Source: CAZYME01 sp964648115
GTDB taxonomy: Bacteria > Pseudomonadota > Gammaproteobacteria > Legionellales > Legionellaceae
Direction: 5' to 3'
NCBI GenBank assembly: GCA_964648115.1
Contig: CAZYME010000002.1
Location: 84,249 to 148,248 of the forward strand
Length of the DNA stretch: 64,000 nt
Of this stretch, positions 50,926-59,422 are shown piece after piece. The notes under the pieces were generated by a model, which worked only from the letters and a program-made list of their open reading frames with translations, was not told the origin of the DNA and did not search any database. The translations under genes and the position numbers were made by a program. How positions within the stretch are numbered: position 1 is the first letter of the stretch; each line of letters opens with the position of its first letter.

Positions 50926-52220
50926 TCGTTCACCCCTCCAAATTCAGGGTGCTTGAATAACAAACAACTATTCGACCCACCAAAACCAAATGAATTCGAT
51001 AACACGACCCCCAGCGATTTCTCACGAGGTCCATCAACAATATAATCCAGATCACATTCAGGATCAGGAGTAGTTAAATTGGCTGTCTTCGGGATACAAG
51101 CATGTTGAATCGACAAAACAGACAATACCGCCTCTAGGGCACCAGCCGCAGCAATCAAATGGCCGGTTTGGCCCTTGGTAGAGCTCACTGGCAATTGACT
51201 TGCCTGCTCTTTGAATACTGATTTAATAGCATTTGTTTCGCTCAAATCATTCATCTTAGTGGATGTGCCATGAGCATTGATATAATCCACATCGGACGCT
51301 TTCACACCAGCATCTTGTAAGGCCTGTTCAATGGCTTGAATTGCTCCATCTCCATTTGGGTGTGAATCGGTTATACGGTATGAGCTTAGGGTATTCCCTT
51401 CTCCTGCTAATTCAGCATAAATACGTGCGCCACGTGCTTTTGCCTTTTCCCACTCCTCAAGGATTAAAAAAGCCGCTCCTTCACCCAGCACAAAACCATT
51501 ACGCGTGCCATCAAAAGGGCGACTTGCAGTTTGTGGAGTGTCATTGTAGGTGGATAATGCTCCTAATAGGCAAAAACTAGATACCCCTAATGGATTAATC
51601 ATCGAATCAAACCCACCAGCTAACATATAATCAGCATCCCCACGACGAATCACTTGCATTGCCATACCAAGAGCCTGCCCACCGGATGCACAAGCTGTAT
51701 GAACTGAACTAGCATAGCCTTTAATACCAAATTGTTGGATTAGCAACGACAAACCACAGTTAGACGTGGTTTTACCAAAATCATTTAGTTGATAAAAATC
51801 ACGTGCGTTATCATTCAGGGTGTTCCAATCTGCTGTACCATCTTTTGCGCTCATTTGTTGAAAGCGTTGTAGATATTCGAAATCGGCCGTCATCATACCG
51901 CTACCAGCAACAACTCCCCAACGAGAAGCGGACTCCATAGTAGGCGCGATGCCCGCATCATCAAACGCTTGCACTGCCGCATTTAATGCATAGCTAGTAA
52001 AAGGCATCATATAACGGTGATGTTTCTTTACACCTGTTTTCATCGGGGTAAAGCCTTTGACCTCTGCAGCGATACGCGTAGGGAAAGCGTTAGCATCAAA
52101 CTGCTTGATATTACCTATACCAGATTGACCCGCTAATAAATTTTGCCAGGTAGATTGAACATCATTGCCCAATGGGCACACGATCCCTAAGCCTGTAATC
52201 GCAACTCGTCTTTTTTTCAT
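50922..52220 (-). CDS. Beta-ketoacyl-ACP synthase (FabF-type), catalytically complete
   Basis: 432 residues from the ATG at 52220, which overlaps the dehydratase stop (ATGA). The C-H-H triad is intact: Cys177 in HTACASGGQA, His316 in NAHGTST, Lys348/His353 in STKGQTGHLIAAAGA. It condenses acyl-ACP with malonyl-ACP. Position next to a Cys-less partner, a dehydratase and an ACP points to a dedicated elongation system rather than housekeeping FabF. Confidence 0.92.
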   Translation of the reverse strand: MKKRRVAITGLGIVCPLGNDVQSTWQNLLAGQSGIGNIKQFDANAFPTRIAAEVKGFTPMKTGVKKHHRYMMPFTSYALNAAVQAFDDAGIAPTMESASRWGVVAGSGMMTADFEYLQRFQQMSAKDGTADWNTLNDNARDFYQLNDFGKTTSNCGLSLLIQQFGIKGYASSVHTACASGGQALGMAMQVIRRGDADYMLAGGFDSMINPLGVSSFCLLGALSTYNDTPQTASRPFDGTRNGFVLGEGAAFLILEEWEKAKARGARIYAELAGEGNTLSSYRITDSHPNGDGAIQAIEQALQDAGVKASDVDYINAHGTSTKMNDLSETNAIKSVFKEQASQLPVSSTKGQTGHLIAAAGALEAVLSVLSIQHACIPKTANLTTPDPECDLDYIVDGPREKSLGVVLSNSFGFGGSNSCLLFKHPEFGGVNE

Positions 52221-53092
52221 ACCAGCACCATTTCCAACACACAAACACGTTTACCATCCACTTCACTACGATAGGTTAGAACCAACATATCCTCATCGTG
52301 CTTTTTAACGGCAAGATAGCAAACAACAACATCGCCCGGATAAACAAACTCTTTCATTTTAATTTTACGCACTTCATGAACTTTGTAAGACTTTGTAAAC
52401 CCTGCTCGCGCTATAAATTCTCGCGCCAAATTCATCTTGCACTCCAACAATACGGTCAGAGGTAATACAGGTTTATTCGGGAAATGATCGGGAAAATAGG
52501 GCGCTGCGCGCGTTATCCGTTTTTCCGCACAAAGGCTAACACCGGGCTCACTAGCAAGAATACGATCAAACAGCATCGGTGCCACTCTACGAGGAGTAGC
52601 CTCAGCTAATAATTCACCCGAAGGTGGTGCAACACAAGGCCAATCGCCGGGCCGGTCAATTTCAGAAAATTGCTTACGAGCCTCTACGGGGTCAATAAAA
52701 TCCTGCATAGGCAACATAGGGCCTAACGCACCATCAATTGTAAATACAACCTCATCTGCAATACGGGCAACGCTGTGGTACTGTACGGCTGATTCATCTA
52801 GATGATCGATGAATGACTCCAACAGAAGCGTCTCACCGACATAAGCGGGACGAAAAAGACGCGCACAAGCAGTTAATCCAGCAACGGGGCGCTGCGTAAA
52901 CTCGTTGTGGGCCATTATGTTCCATGCTGCTAGTTGGCCCAACGCTTCTCCAATCAGGGAGGGAATAAAGCATAATCTATCTTCCTCATCATAACAAAGA
53001 TAAGGATCATCGCGGGTAATATGCTTTATTCCCCGTACAAATTTAGCAGGGGATAATTGCAGTATTCTGTCAACGAATAAGAACCGCATCAC
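52217..53092 (-). CDS. Double-hotdog 3-hydroxyacyl-ACP dehydratase
   Basis: 291 residues with two FabZ-like hotdog halves. The C-terminal half (about 170-290) has FDRILASEPG, the catalytic His203 in FPDHFPNKPVLPL and Glu217 in LLECKMNLA. The N-terminal half (about 1-130) has the matching helix IGEALGQLAAW but no His in a HFPG motif, so only one half is likely catalytic. Removes water from 3-hydroxyacyl-ACP. It overlaps the ACP gene by 4 bases. Confidence 0.85.
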   Translation of the reverse strand: MMRFLFVDRILQLSPAKFVRGIKHITRDDPYLCYDEEDRLCFIPSLIGEALGQLAAWNIMAHNEFTQRPVAGLTACARLFRPAYVGETLLLESFIDHLDESAVQYHSVARIADEVVFTIDGALGPMLPMQDFIDPVEARKQFSEIDRPGDWPCVAPPSGELLAEATPRRVAPMLFDRILASEPGVSLCAEKRITRAAPYFPDHFPNKPVLPLTVLLECKMNLAREFIARAGFTKSYKVHEVRKIKMKEFVYPGDVVVCYLAVKKHDEDMLVLTYRSEVDGKRVCVLEMVLV

Positions 53093-53502
53093 ACCACAGT
53101 TTCAGACGAAACTTTTTCATTAACAGCAGCAACAATCAATTTACAGAATGTTTCTACCGTAAATAACATGGGGATTTCATTAACCTTCATATTGTCTTTG
53201 AAATGCTCAGTAGGTACTTCGTTGAGGTAATTTTTTAACGCTGTCATTCCCTCAGTTGTAAGTACTCCACCTTTTTCAAATTCGTCCTCAGCCAAATGCC
53301 CGCGCGCATTTTTTTCAAGCTGACCACGTGGAATTTTGATATCAAATTCCTTTTCCAACTGAAATACCAAATCAAGAAAATCAATGGACTCAGCACCCAA
53401 ATCAGCGATTAAGCGACTATGTAAGGACACTTCGTCTTCATCAATCACCAATACATCCGCTATGATTTCCCTAACCTTAGGATAAACGGTTTCTATATTC
53501 AT
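53089..53502 (-). CDS. Dedicated acyl carrier protein, extended
   Basis: 137 residues. The phosphopantetheine Ser39 is in DLGAESIDFLDLVFQLEKEF (GAESID in place of GADSLD), followed by IKIPRGQL. Standard ACPs are about 80 and rhizobial AcpXL about 92 residues; here an extra stretch (ENARGHLAEDEFEKGGVLT, about 62-82, plus the following 30) lies between the core and the C-terminal helix FTVETFCKLIVAA. First gene of the acyl cluster, and divergent from the GGDEF/EAL gene. Confidence 0.9.
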   Translation of the reverse strand: MNIETVYPKVREIIADVLVIDEDEVSLHSRLIADLGAESIDFLDLVFQLEKEFDIKIPRGQLEKNARGHLAEDEFEKGGVLTTEGMTALKNYLNEVPTEHFKDNMKVNEIPMLFTVETFCKLIVAAVNEKVSSETVV

Positions 53503-53669
53503 CTTACACCCTCAAACTCACCACGTACAAAAAGCCAGATTATACCACAAATTTTTATAAGCATTCATCAACAAATATCAAGATGACTGTAATTGAAGTT
53601 TTTATGTAAGTCATAAAAATTTTGACCTATACTGAACAATAGAAGCCTTAAAAGATTCTAGGATTACAC

Positions 53670-55367
53670 ATGAAAATTCTGGTTGCCGACGACTCGGAAT
53701 CAGGTCTCGCAGTCCTTTCTGCTACCCTAAAAAAATTAGGGCATATAGTAATGAGCGCCTCAAGTTACCAAACAGCGATTGAATTGTTTATGCAGGAAAA
53801 GCCTGATTTTGTTATCCTAACCGTTGTCATGCAACATATGAATGGATTTGATTGTGCTAGAAAACTACGGGAAATACACAAAGAAGAGTGGATTCCGATT
53901 GTTTTTTTGATTAGCTCCGGAGACGACAATAGCATTTCACAAGGAATAGAGGCAGGCGGGGATGATTATTTAACAAAACCTTTTAGTGACACTACTCTGG
54001 CGGCAAAAATAATTGTGATGCAACGCATTGTCGACTCGCAAAAAAAACTCTACGAGGCCACTTGCAAACTCAATAATTTATCTTCAACGGATATATTGAC
54101 AGGCATTGAGAATCGCCTGCAATTTGATACTGTTATCAGAAATAAAATTGAATATGCCAAACACCATAACATCAAATTTGCACTACTATTAATAGATTTA
54201 GATAATTTTAAGTCAATAAATGATTATTTAGGCCATCATGTAGGCGATATGCTACTAAAAGCCGTGGCCAATAGGCTTAAAATTTCTTTGCAAGACCATG
54301 ATTTTATTGCCCGGTTGGAAGGCGACGAGTTTGCGGTAATCATAAATCAAATATACGACCCTGGTGATGCAGAGGATTTTTCCAAAAAATTATCCGACAT
54401 TCTTTCAAAACCATATCATTTATCAAACCATGATATTCAAATCAGTTGTAGCACAGGGATTGCCTGCTATCCAATGTCTGGAACAACGTCTGAAACACTT
54501 ATTCAATGCGCAGAAATAGCGATGTATTACGCAAAAGAATCGGGCAGGAATAACTATCAACACTATACAAAAGAACTTCAAAGAAAAGATAAAAAACAAT
54601 TTTATTTGGAAACTTCTCTACGATCGGCTCTGAGCAATAACGAAATACACATGGATTATCAACCTATCTTCCAATTAAACCCATTAAAATTTGTTGGAAT
54701 GGAAGCATTAATGCGTTGGAAAAACAAAAATCTTGGCTCAGTATTGCCTGATAAATTTATTCCGATTGCCGAAGAAATTGGACTAATAACCGGCCTAGGC
54801 GAGTGGGCACTAAATTCCGTTTGTGAGCAGGCGTCGAACTGGTATCATAATGGCTATAAAGACTTTAAATTATCCGTCAATATTTCATCACATCAATTTC
54901 TTAGCAGAGATTTTGTAAAATCACTGAAAAAAACCATCAAAAAGAATAATATCCCTGCAAAAATACTAGAGTTAGAGTTGACAGAGTCTATTGTGATGAA
55001 ATCCTCAGTTATGGCTGAGAAAATCATCAAGGAAATATCCGATATGAACATTGGTATTTCTCTAGACGATTTTGGCACAGGTTACTCATCTTTATTGCAC
55101 CTAAAAAACCTTCCTATTTCGACATTAAAAATCGACAAATCTTTTGTGATGGATAGTGATAAAAATCCAGGAGATGCTTTAATTTTAAAAGCCATTATTT
55201 CATTAGGTAAAATTTTAAAATTAAATTTGATTGCAGAAGGGATAGAGAATCAGGATCAATTGCAGTTTCTGGTCAAGAATAAATGCGTGCAAGGCCAAGG
55301 ATTTTATCTTAGCAAGCCCATGTCTGCTGAAAAAATGAGCTTATTCATTAAAAATACCCTATCTTAG
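53670..55367 (+). CDS. Degenerate receiver - GGDEF - EAL cyclic-di-GMP protein
   Basis: 565 residues. Residues 1-120 are a receiver domain with the acidic pair D7-D8 and Lys in LTKPFS, but the phosphorylated Asp is replaced: FVILTVVMQHMNGF has Thr51. GGDEF (about 145-300): LIDLDNFKSINDYLGHHVGD, and signature EGDEF in RLEGDEFAVI. The inhibitory RxxD site is absent (QDHD). EAL (about 320-560): MEALMRW, VNISSHQF, ELTES, LDDFGTGYSSLLHLK, AEGIEN, QGFYLSKPM, all expected residues kept. It is likely an active phosphodiesterase, with cyclase activity uncertain. Confidence 0.9.
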   Translation: MKILVADDSESGLAVLSATLKKLGHIVMSASSYQTAIELFMQEKPDFVILTVVMQHMNGFDCARKLREIHKEEWIPIVFLISSGDDNSISQGIEAGGDDYLTKPFSDTTLAAKIIVMQRIVDSQKKLYEATCKLNNLSSTDILTGIENRLQFDTVIRNKIEYAKHHNIKFALLLIDLDNFKSINDYLGHHVGDMLLKAVANRLKISLQDHDFIARLEGDEFAVIINQIYDPGDAEDFSKKLSDILSKPYHLSNHDIQISCSTGIACYPMSGTTSETLIQCAEIAMYYAKESGRNNYQHYTKELQRKDKKQFYLETSLRSALSNNEIHMDYQPIFQLNPLKFVGMEALMRWKNKNLGSVLPDKFIPIAEEIGLITGLGEWALNSVCEQASNWYHNGYKDFKLSVNISSHQFLSRDFVKSLKKTIKKNNIPAKILELELTESIVMKSSVMAEKIIKEISDMNIGISLDDFGTGYSSLLHLKNLPISTLKIDKSFVMDSDKNPGDALILKAIISLGKILKLNLIAEGIENQDQLQFLVKNKCVQGQGFYLSKPMSAEKMSLFIKNTLS

Positions 55368-55397
55368 CCCGTATGGAGCTAAGCGGAATGCGAGAAC

Positions 55398-55415
55398 CAA
55401 CGCACGAAGTGCCAT
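55398..55415. repeat. Fragment of family R2 repeat
   Basis: CCAACGCACGAAGTGCCA matches the right arm of the hairpin at 26601-26654. It lies between the convergent GGDEF/EAL and YqjK-like genes. Confidence 0.65.
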
Positions 55416-55416
55416 A

Positions 55417-55692
55417 CTACCTTTTAATTAGGTGCTTTTTAAAACCCGCAAAAACGGTCAACAAACCATATCGGATCAGCTTTTTCCCTATCTGACCTAC
55501 CGCGCCTTTCACTCTAGCCTGCTTCCATCCCCAAATAAATCCGGGCAATAAAGCGGCAAGGAACACCACTCTATTATCATAGATAATGTTGAGAAGATAT
55601 TTTTTATGGCCTATGGTTCTAATTTGCTGAGACTTCATTTTTTTTTCTATCAAGGCCAGTTTTGTTATGATTTGTTTTCTCGAGCTTGTCAT
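55417..55692 (-). CDS. YqjK-like small basic protein
   Basis: 91 residues, very basic, with one hydrophobic stretch (VVFLAALLPGFIWGW). E. coli yqjDE is followed by yqjK, a short basic protein, and size, charge and order agree here; sequence similarity is weak. The start at 55692 overlaps yqjE by 74 bases; no good ribosome-binding site, so the start may lie elsewhere. Confidence 0.55.
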   Translation of the reverse strand: MTSSRKQIITKLALIEKKMKSQQIRTIGHKKYLLNIIYDNRVVFLAALLPGFIWGWKQARVKGAVGQIGKKLIRYGLLTVFAGFKKHLIKR

Positions 55693-56044
55693 GTTCGTCA
55701 CTCGTTCTATGTGAGAAAAATTCCCTTGTCTTCTCAAAACTCATTTTTTTCAGATTATAAGACAAGTAAAGGAGCAAAATACCAAGCAAAACCACATTTA
55801 GGACCAATACTGAAAGAATGGCTACTAAGAAACTCGGATAAACTAATGTGACTCCATAGCCTATCACTACCATCGTAACTAACCATCCCGTCATCAAAAC
55901 GATTAGCAACATGCATAGATTTAAGAGCAACGGAAAAACGCTCAGCCCAGCGAGCCTTGCTTCCAACTGTATGATCTTAATGGCCATTTTAAAAATGGCC
56001 ATTTTACCAGAAACAAGGCCCTCTATATGGTCGAGTATTTTCAT
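55619..56044 (-). CDS. yqjE: YqjE family (DUF1469, holin-like superfamily) membrane protein
   Basis: 141 residues. Two long TM segments (about 36-62 and 68-96: LLLNLCMLLIVLMTGWLV and LVAILSVLVLNVVLLGILL) are followed by a charged tail, as in YqjE. It starts on the base where YqjD stops (TAATG). The yqjDE pair is linked to stationary-phase and stress responses in enterobacteria. Confidence 0.82.
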   Translation of the reverse strand: MKILDHIEGLVSGKMAIFKMAIKIIQLEARLAGLSVFPLLLNLCMLLIVLMTGWLVTMVVIGYGVTLVYPSFLVAILSVLVLNVVLLGILLLYLSYNLKKMSFEKTREFFSHRTSDEHDKLEKTNHNKTGLDRKKNEVSAN

Positions 56045-56304
56045 TATTTTTTAAGAAGCATAGATAACAAAAATCCAATTCCCCCGGCAATCAATATAGA
56101 GCTGAGTGGATTTTCTTTAACCTTTCTCAAAAGCTTATCAGAATATTCTTGCGCCTCTAGCTGCGCGTCACTCACTTTATCCAGACCCTCTTCATATAAT
56201 TCATGTGCTAATTTTTTCCCTTCATTTAACAATTCACTAGCAGCATGTGATACATGAGAGCGTTTAGTTCCGTTATGTTTATGTGCGTGTGATTTAGTTT
56301 CCAT
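56044..56304 (-). CDS. yqjD: YqjD/ElaB-like (DUF883) tail-anchored protein
   Basis: 86 residues. An amphipathic helix (ASELLNEGKKLAHELYEEGLD..) with a C-terminal membrane anchor NPLSSILIAGGIGFLLSMLLKK, split here as NPLSSILIAGG and IGFLLSMLLKK, matching the ElaB/YqjD/YgaM family. E. coli YqjD binds ribosomes at the inner membrane in stationary phase. First gene of the yqjD-yqjE-yqjK-like operon. Confidence 0.88.
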   Translation of the reverse strand: METKSHAHKHNGTKRSHVSHAASELLNEGKKLAHELYEEGLDKVSDAQLEAQEYSDKLLRKVKENPLSSILIAGGIGFLLSMLLKK

Positions 56305-56352
56305 TGCTATACCCCTCCGTGTGTATAATATTTAAGTGTAGCTCATAAATTT

Positions 56353-57108
56353 TCAACCAACCACGTTATAGCCTGCATCAACAAATATGGTTTGCCCTTT
56401 GATCATCTCAGCTTCTGGCAAGCATAATAAATAAACAGCATTTGCCACATCTTGTGGCGTTAAAGGACGCCCCGCCAATGAGTGGGCTTGGTATTCATCA
56501 AGCAATTGCTCGCGGTTTGGAAAATGCTTTAATGCATCCGTGTCTACAACACCGGCTGAAATGGTATTCACAGAAATACCTGCTTCTGCCAATTCAAGAC
56601 TTAACGAACGAACCAACGCCTCAAGAGCCGCTTTGGAGGCACCTATGAAAGCATAGTTTGGAATTGCCCTATGTGCACCTAAACTCGATAGCGCAAGCAC
56701 TCGGCTACCTACCGCCATCATCTCTTTACCTTCCCAAACCAAATGATTCAGCGCTAAAGCATTCGTCTCCATGCACCAACGCCAATGCTTAGTAGACATC
56801 TTCATAGCCGGTTTTAATACACCACTTGCAGCATTACTAATTAAAAAATCAAGGCGTGAGAAATGCTCACGAAATTGAACAAACATATCTTTAACCGATT
56901 GCTGATCAGCAACATTGGCTTGAATAGCAATAGCACGCCGCTGCAAGCTCTCAATTTCTTTAACAAGTAATGCTGCTTCATCCGAACTGTTGTAATAAAC
57001 AATCGCCACATCACAACCGGCTGCTGCCAATTTCAATGCCGTAGCACGACCTATGCCACGCGCACCACCCGTAATTAACGCAACTTTATTCGCCAATACT
57101 GAACTCAT
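56353..57108 (-). CDS. fabL: FabL-type enoyl-ACP reductase (SDR)
   Basis: 251 residues from the ATG at 57108, preceded by AGAGG. An SDR fold with TGGARGIGRATAL for NADPH. It is particularly close to Bacillus FabL: SNAASGVLKPAMKMSTKHW, the YxxxK-type motif NYAFIGASKAALEAL (here Phe/Ile before Lys, as FabL-like NYTTVGVSKAALEAL), and DTDALKHFPNRE. It reduces the double bond of enoyl-ACP. Located 3 kb from the acyl cluster on the same strand, it could serve the special elongation system or general fatty acid synthesis. Confidence 0.88.
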   Translation of the reverse strand: MSSVLANKVALITGGARGIGRATALKLAAAGCDVAIVYYNSSDEAALLVKEIESLQRRAIAIQANVADQQSVKDMFVQFREHFSRLDFLISNAASGVLKPAMKMSTKHWRWCMETNALALNHLVWEGKEMMAVGSRVLALSSLGAHRAIPNYAFIGASKAALEALVRSLSLELAEAGISVNTISAGVVDTDALKHFPNREQLLDEYQAHSLAGRPLTPQDVANAVYLLCLPEAEMIKGQTIFVDAGYNVVG

Positions 57109-57315
57109 CAAAACAACCTCTGGATTAAAATGCATCAAACTACCGCGATTCATTTAGACTGTCAATTAGGGTCATCCCTGATCAGCAATTCCAGGTTGTC
57201 ACTTCGGGCCAGCCGGGTTTTCAAGATTGGCAACTGTTTTTTACACTACCTACTTGTTTCAAACTCACTATCTTTGTACCATCTGCACAACATTTTATAG
57301 GACACTTATAGGTCA

Positions 57316-58665
57316 ATGAAGCAATCCTGGTTAAACAGCGTTTTCCCCATAGCAGCGTTATTTTCATTCCGCATGCTAGGTTTGTTCATGTTGATCCCCG
57401 TATTTACCGTTTATGCGAATCATTTAACTGCGGCGACTCCCGCATTGATTGGCATAGCCTTAGGTAGTTATGGCCTAAGCCAAGGGCTGCTACAAATCCC
57501 ATTTGGTATGTTATCCGATCGGTTTGGAAGGAAACCTATCCTTACGGCAGGCCTTATCCTCTTCGCTTGTGGCAGCCTTTTAGGCGCTTTTACTACCTCG
57601 ATATACGGGATGATTATCGCGCGGACCATTCAAGGAATGGGGGCAATAGGCAGTGTTTTAATTGCCTTACTTGCTGATCTCACCCCCGACGAGCAACGCA
57701 CCAAAGCGATGGCAGTGATAGGCGTCACCATCGGTTTGTCATTCAGTTTAGCTATGGTTATTAGCCCAGCTCTCACCCACCGTTTTGGCCTGGCAGGAAT
57801 TTTTTATCTCACTGCGGGATTAGCAATAGTAGGTTTGCTCTTGCTCCATGCGGTAATCCCTACCCCCAAAAAAGAACCCTTTCACCTAGATAGCGAAGCT
57901 GACCCAAAATTATTTAAGCAAGTGATTAGTAACCGCCACCTGCAGCGCCTTAACGTGGGCATTTTTTGTCAGCATTTTATCCTTACCGCCACATTTTTTA
58001 CCGTTCCAATCCTACTTCAACAACAAATTAAACTAGGATCACTATCACAACAATGGCATTTTTATTTGCCATTAATGGTGTTTTCATTTTTTGCAATGAT
58101 TCCTTTTCTCACATTCGCAGAAAAAAAACACCAGATTAAAGCAGTTTTCTTCATATCCGTTCTCGTTACCAGTCTCTGTCAGTTTATGCTCATATTTACA
58201 TACCAACATTGGTTGGCAATTTGCAGTTTGATGTTTATTTACTTCGTGGGATTTAATATTTTAGAGGCAAGTCTGCCGTCCATGATATCAAGGCAAGCCA
58301 GCGCTGCTAGCAAAGGAACTGCGATGGGTATTTATTCTAGCAGCCAGTTTCTAGGCATTTTTGCCGGGGGCGCCATTGCCGGTGTTATCTATCAATTTTG
58401 GGGAAGCCAAGGCATTTTTATTGTTAATAGCGTTATAGGCCTAGTCTGGTCCGTTATCACTTTTTACATACAACCCCAAGCTTATCAATTAACTATTATT
58501 CTTCATTATGACAGCACAGCCCATAATGCTATTACCCTCTCTAGCCAATTATCCGCCCTACCCGGCGTTCATGAAGTTGCCATATCAGAGAAAGAAAACA
58601 CAATTTATCTACGCATAGATAAAGCTCTTTATCAAAATGGCAGTGCCAACCTGCTCATCAAATAA
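57316..58665 (+). CDS. MFS transporter, YajR-like with C-terminal YAM domain
   Basis: 449 residues. Twelve TM segments, with the MFS motif A GMLSDRFGRKPIL (about 64-76) and GMGAIGSVLIALLADLTPDEQR (in pieces). After the last TM the protein ends in a ferredoxin-like domain of about 60 residues (LTIILHYDSTAHNAITLS, LPGVHEVAISEKENTIYLRID), the YAM domain of YajR. Substrate unknown. It runs toward ssb. Confidence 0.88.
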   Translation: MKQSWLNSVFPIAALFSFRMLGLFMLIPVFTVYANHLTAATPALIGIALGSYGLSQGLLQIPFGMLSDRFGRKPILTAGLILFACGSLLGAFTTSIYGMIIARTIQGMGAIGSVLIALLADLTPDEQRTKAMAVIGVTIGLSFSLAMVISPALTHRFGLAGIFYLTAGLAIVGLLLLHAVIPTPKKEPFHLDSEADPKLFKQVISNRHLQRLNVGIFCQHFILTATFFTVPILLQQQIKLGSLSQQWHFYLPLMVFSFFAMIPFLTFAEKKHQIKAVFFISVLVTSLCQFMLIFTYQHWLAICSLMFIYFVGFNILEASLPSMISRQASAASKGTAMGIYSSSQFLGIFAGGAIAGVIYQFWGSQGIFIVNSVIGLVWSVITFYIQPQAYQLTIILHYDSTAHNAITLSSQLSALPGVHEVAISEKENTIYLRIDKALYQNGSANLLIK

Positions 58666-58769
58666 AAACATGTGGCGGATTTCCGTACACACTTTTGCGC
58701 CAATATACCAACCAACAAATATTGAGTATAATCTTACCGACTTCTAACTATCGCATAATGGAGATACAT

Positions 58770-59243
58770 ATGGCCCGCGGGATCAACAAAGTTATATTAA
58801 TAGGTAATATAGGTGGAGACCCAGATGTTCGTTACATGCCTAACGGTAACGCAGTTACCACCCTATCGCTTGCAACCAGCGAAACGTGGAAAGATAAACA
58901 AACTGGTGATAAACAAGAACGCACCGAATGGCATCGTGTAGTATGCTTCAATAAACTAGGCGAAATTGCTGGAGAATACGTTCGTAAAGGCACAAAGCTC
59001 TACGTGGAAGGCAGTTTACGCACACGTAAATGGCAAGATCAACAAGGCCAAGATCGCTACACAACAGAAATTGTAGCATCTGATATTCAAATGCTAGATA
59101 GCAAAGGCGGTCAATCCTCCTCCTTCAGCGAAGCCCCTCCTGCTGCAATGTCAGCCCAACAAGGCTCCTCAAATAAACCAGACGCCTCCTCGCAAGCTGC
59201 TGTACAAGCCTTTGAAGAGCTGGACGACGATATTCCGTTTTAA
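58770..59243 (+). CDS. ssb: Single-stranded DNA-binding protein
   Basis: 157 residues from the ATG at 58770 with GGAG at 58760-58763; the open frame upstream to 58695 is not conserved. OB fold: ARGINKVILIGNIGGDPDVRY, LSLATSETWKDKQTGDKQERTEWHRV (in pieces), GEYVRKGTKLYVEGSLRTRKW. A Gln/Ser-rich linker leads to the conserved tip DDDIPF that binds partner proteins. No LexA box seen upstream. Confidence 0.97.
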   Translation: MARGINKVILIGNIGGDPDVRYMPNGNAVTTLSLATSETWKDKQTGDKQERTEWHRVVCFNKLGEIAGEYVRKGTKLYVEGSLRTRKWQDQQGQDRYTTEIVASDIQMLDSKGGQSSSFSEAPPAAMSAQQGSSNKPDASSQAAVQAFEELDDDIPF

Positions 59244-59264
59244 TTTCAAACCTCGTCTCTTTCA

Positions 59265-59280
59265 GGCGTTGTTGAGTAAT
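59265..59280. repeat. Solo IS5/IS903-like terminal repeat
   Basis: GGCGTTGTTGAGTAAT, the third occurrence of the motif at 31163-31183 and 38354-38374. It starts 22 bases after ssb. Confidence 0.35.
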
Positions 59281-59338
59281 TATTTCCTTTATCCAATCGT
59301 ACAGAGCAAAGCCACAGCGATTAGCTATGCCAATATCT

Positions 59339-59422
59339 GTCATCCCCGCAAATGCGGGGATCCATTTCTACGTTGGCACCGAGCCAATTCAAGGTTGGAT
59401 TCCCGCCTTCGCGGGGATGACA
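59339..59422. repeat. Family R3 repeat (TGTCATCCCCGC arms)
   Basis: TGTCATCCCCGCAAATGCGG ... CCCGCCTTCGCGGGGATGACA; same family as 15549-15634. Apart from this and the short motif before it, I see nothing in the 471 bases between ssb and the next gene; an open frame through the repeat is not credible coding. Confidence 0.88.

Noticed and set aside
48810..53502. Aryl-polyene pigment cluster
   Set aside because: The cluster lacks the ammonia-lyase, glycosyltransferase/AMP-ligase and MMPL exporter genes typical of aryl polyenes, and its acyltransferase is LpxL-like.
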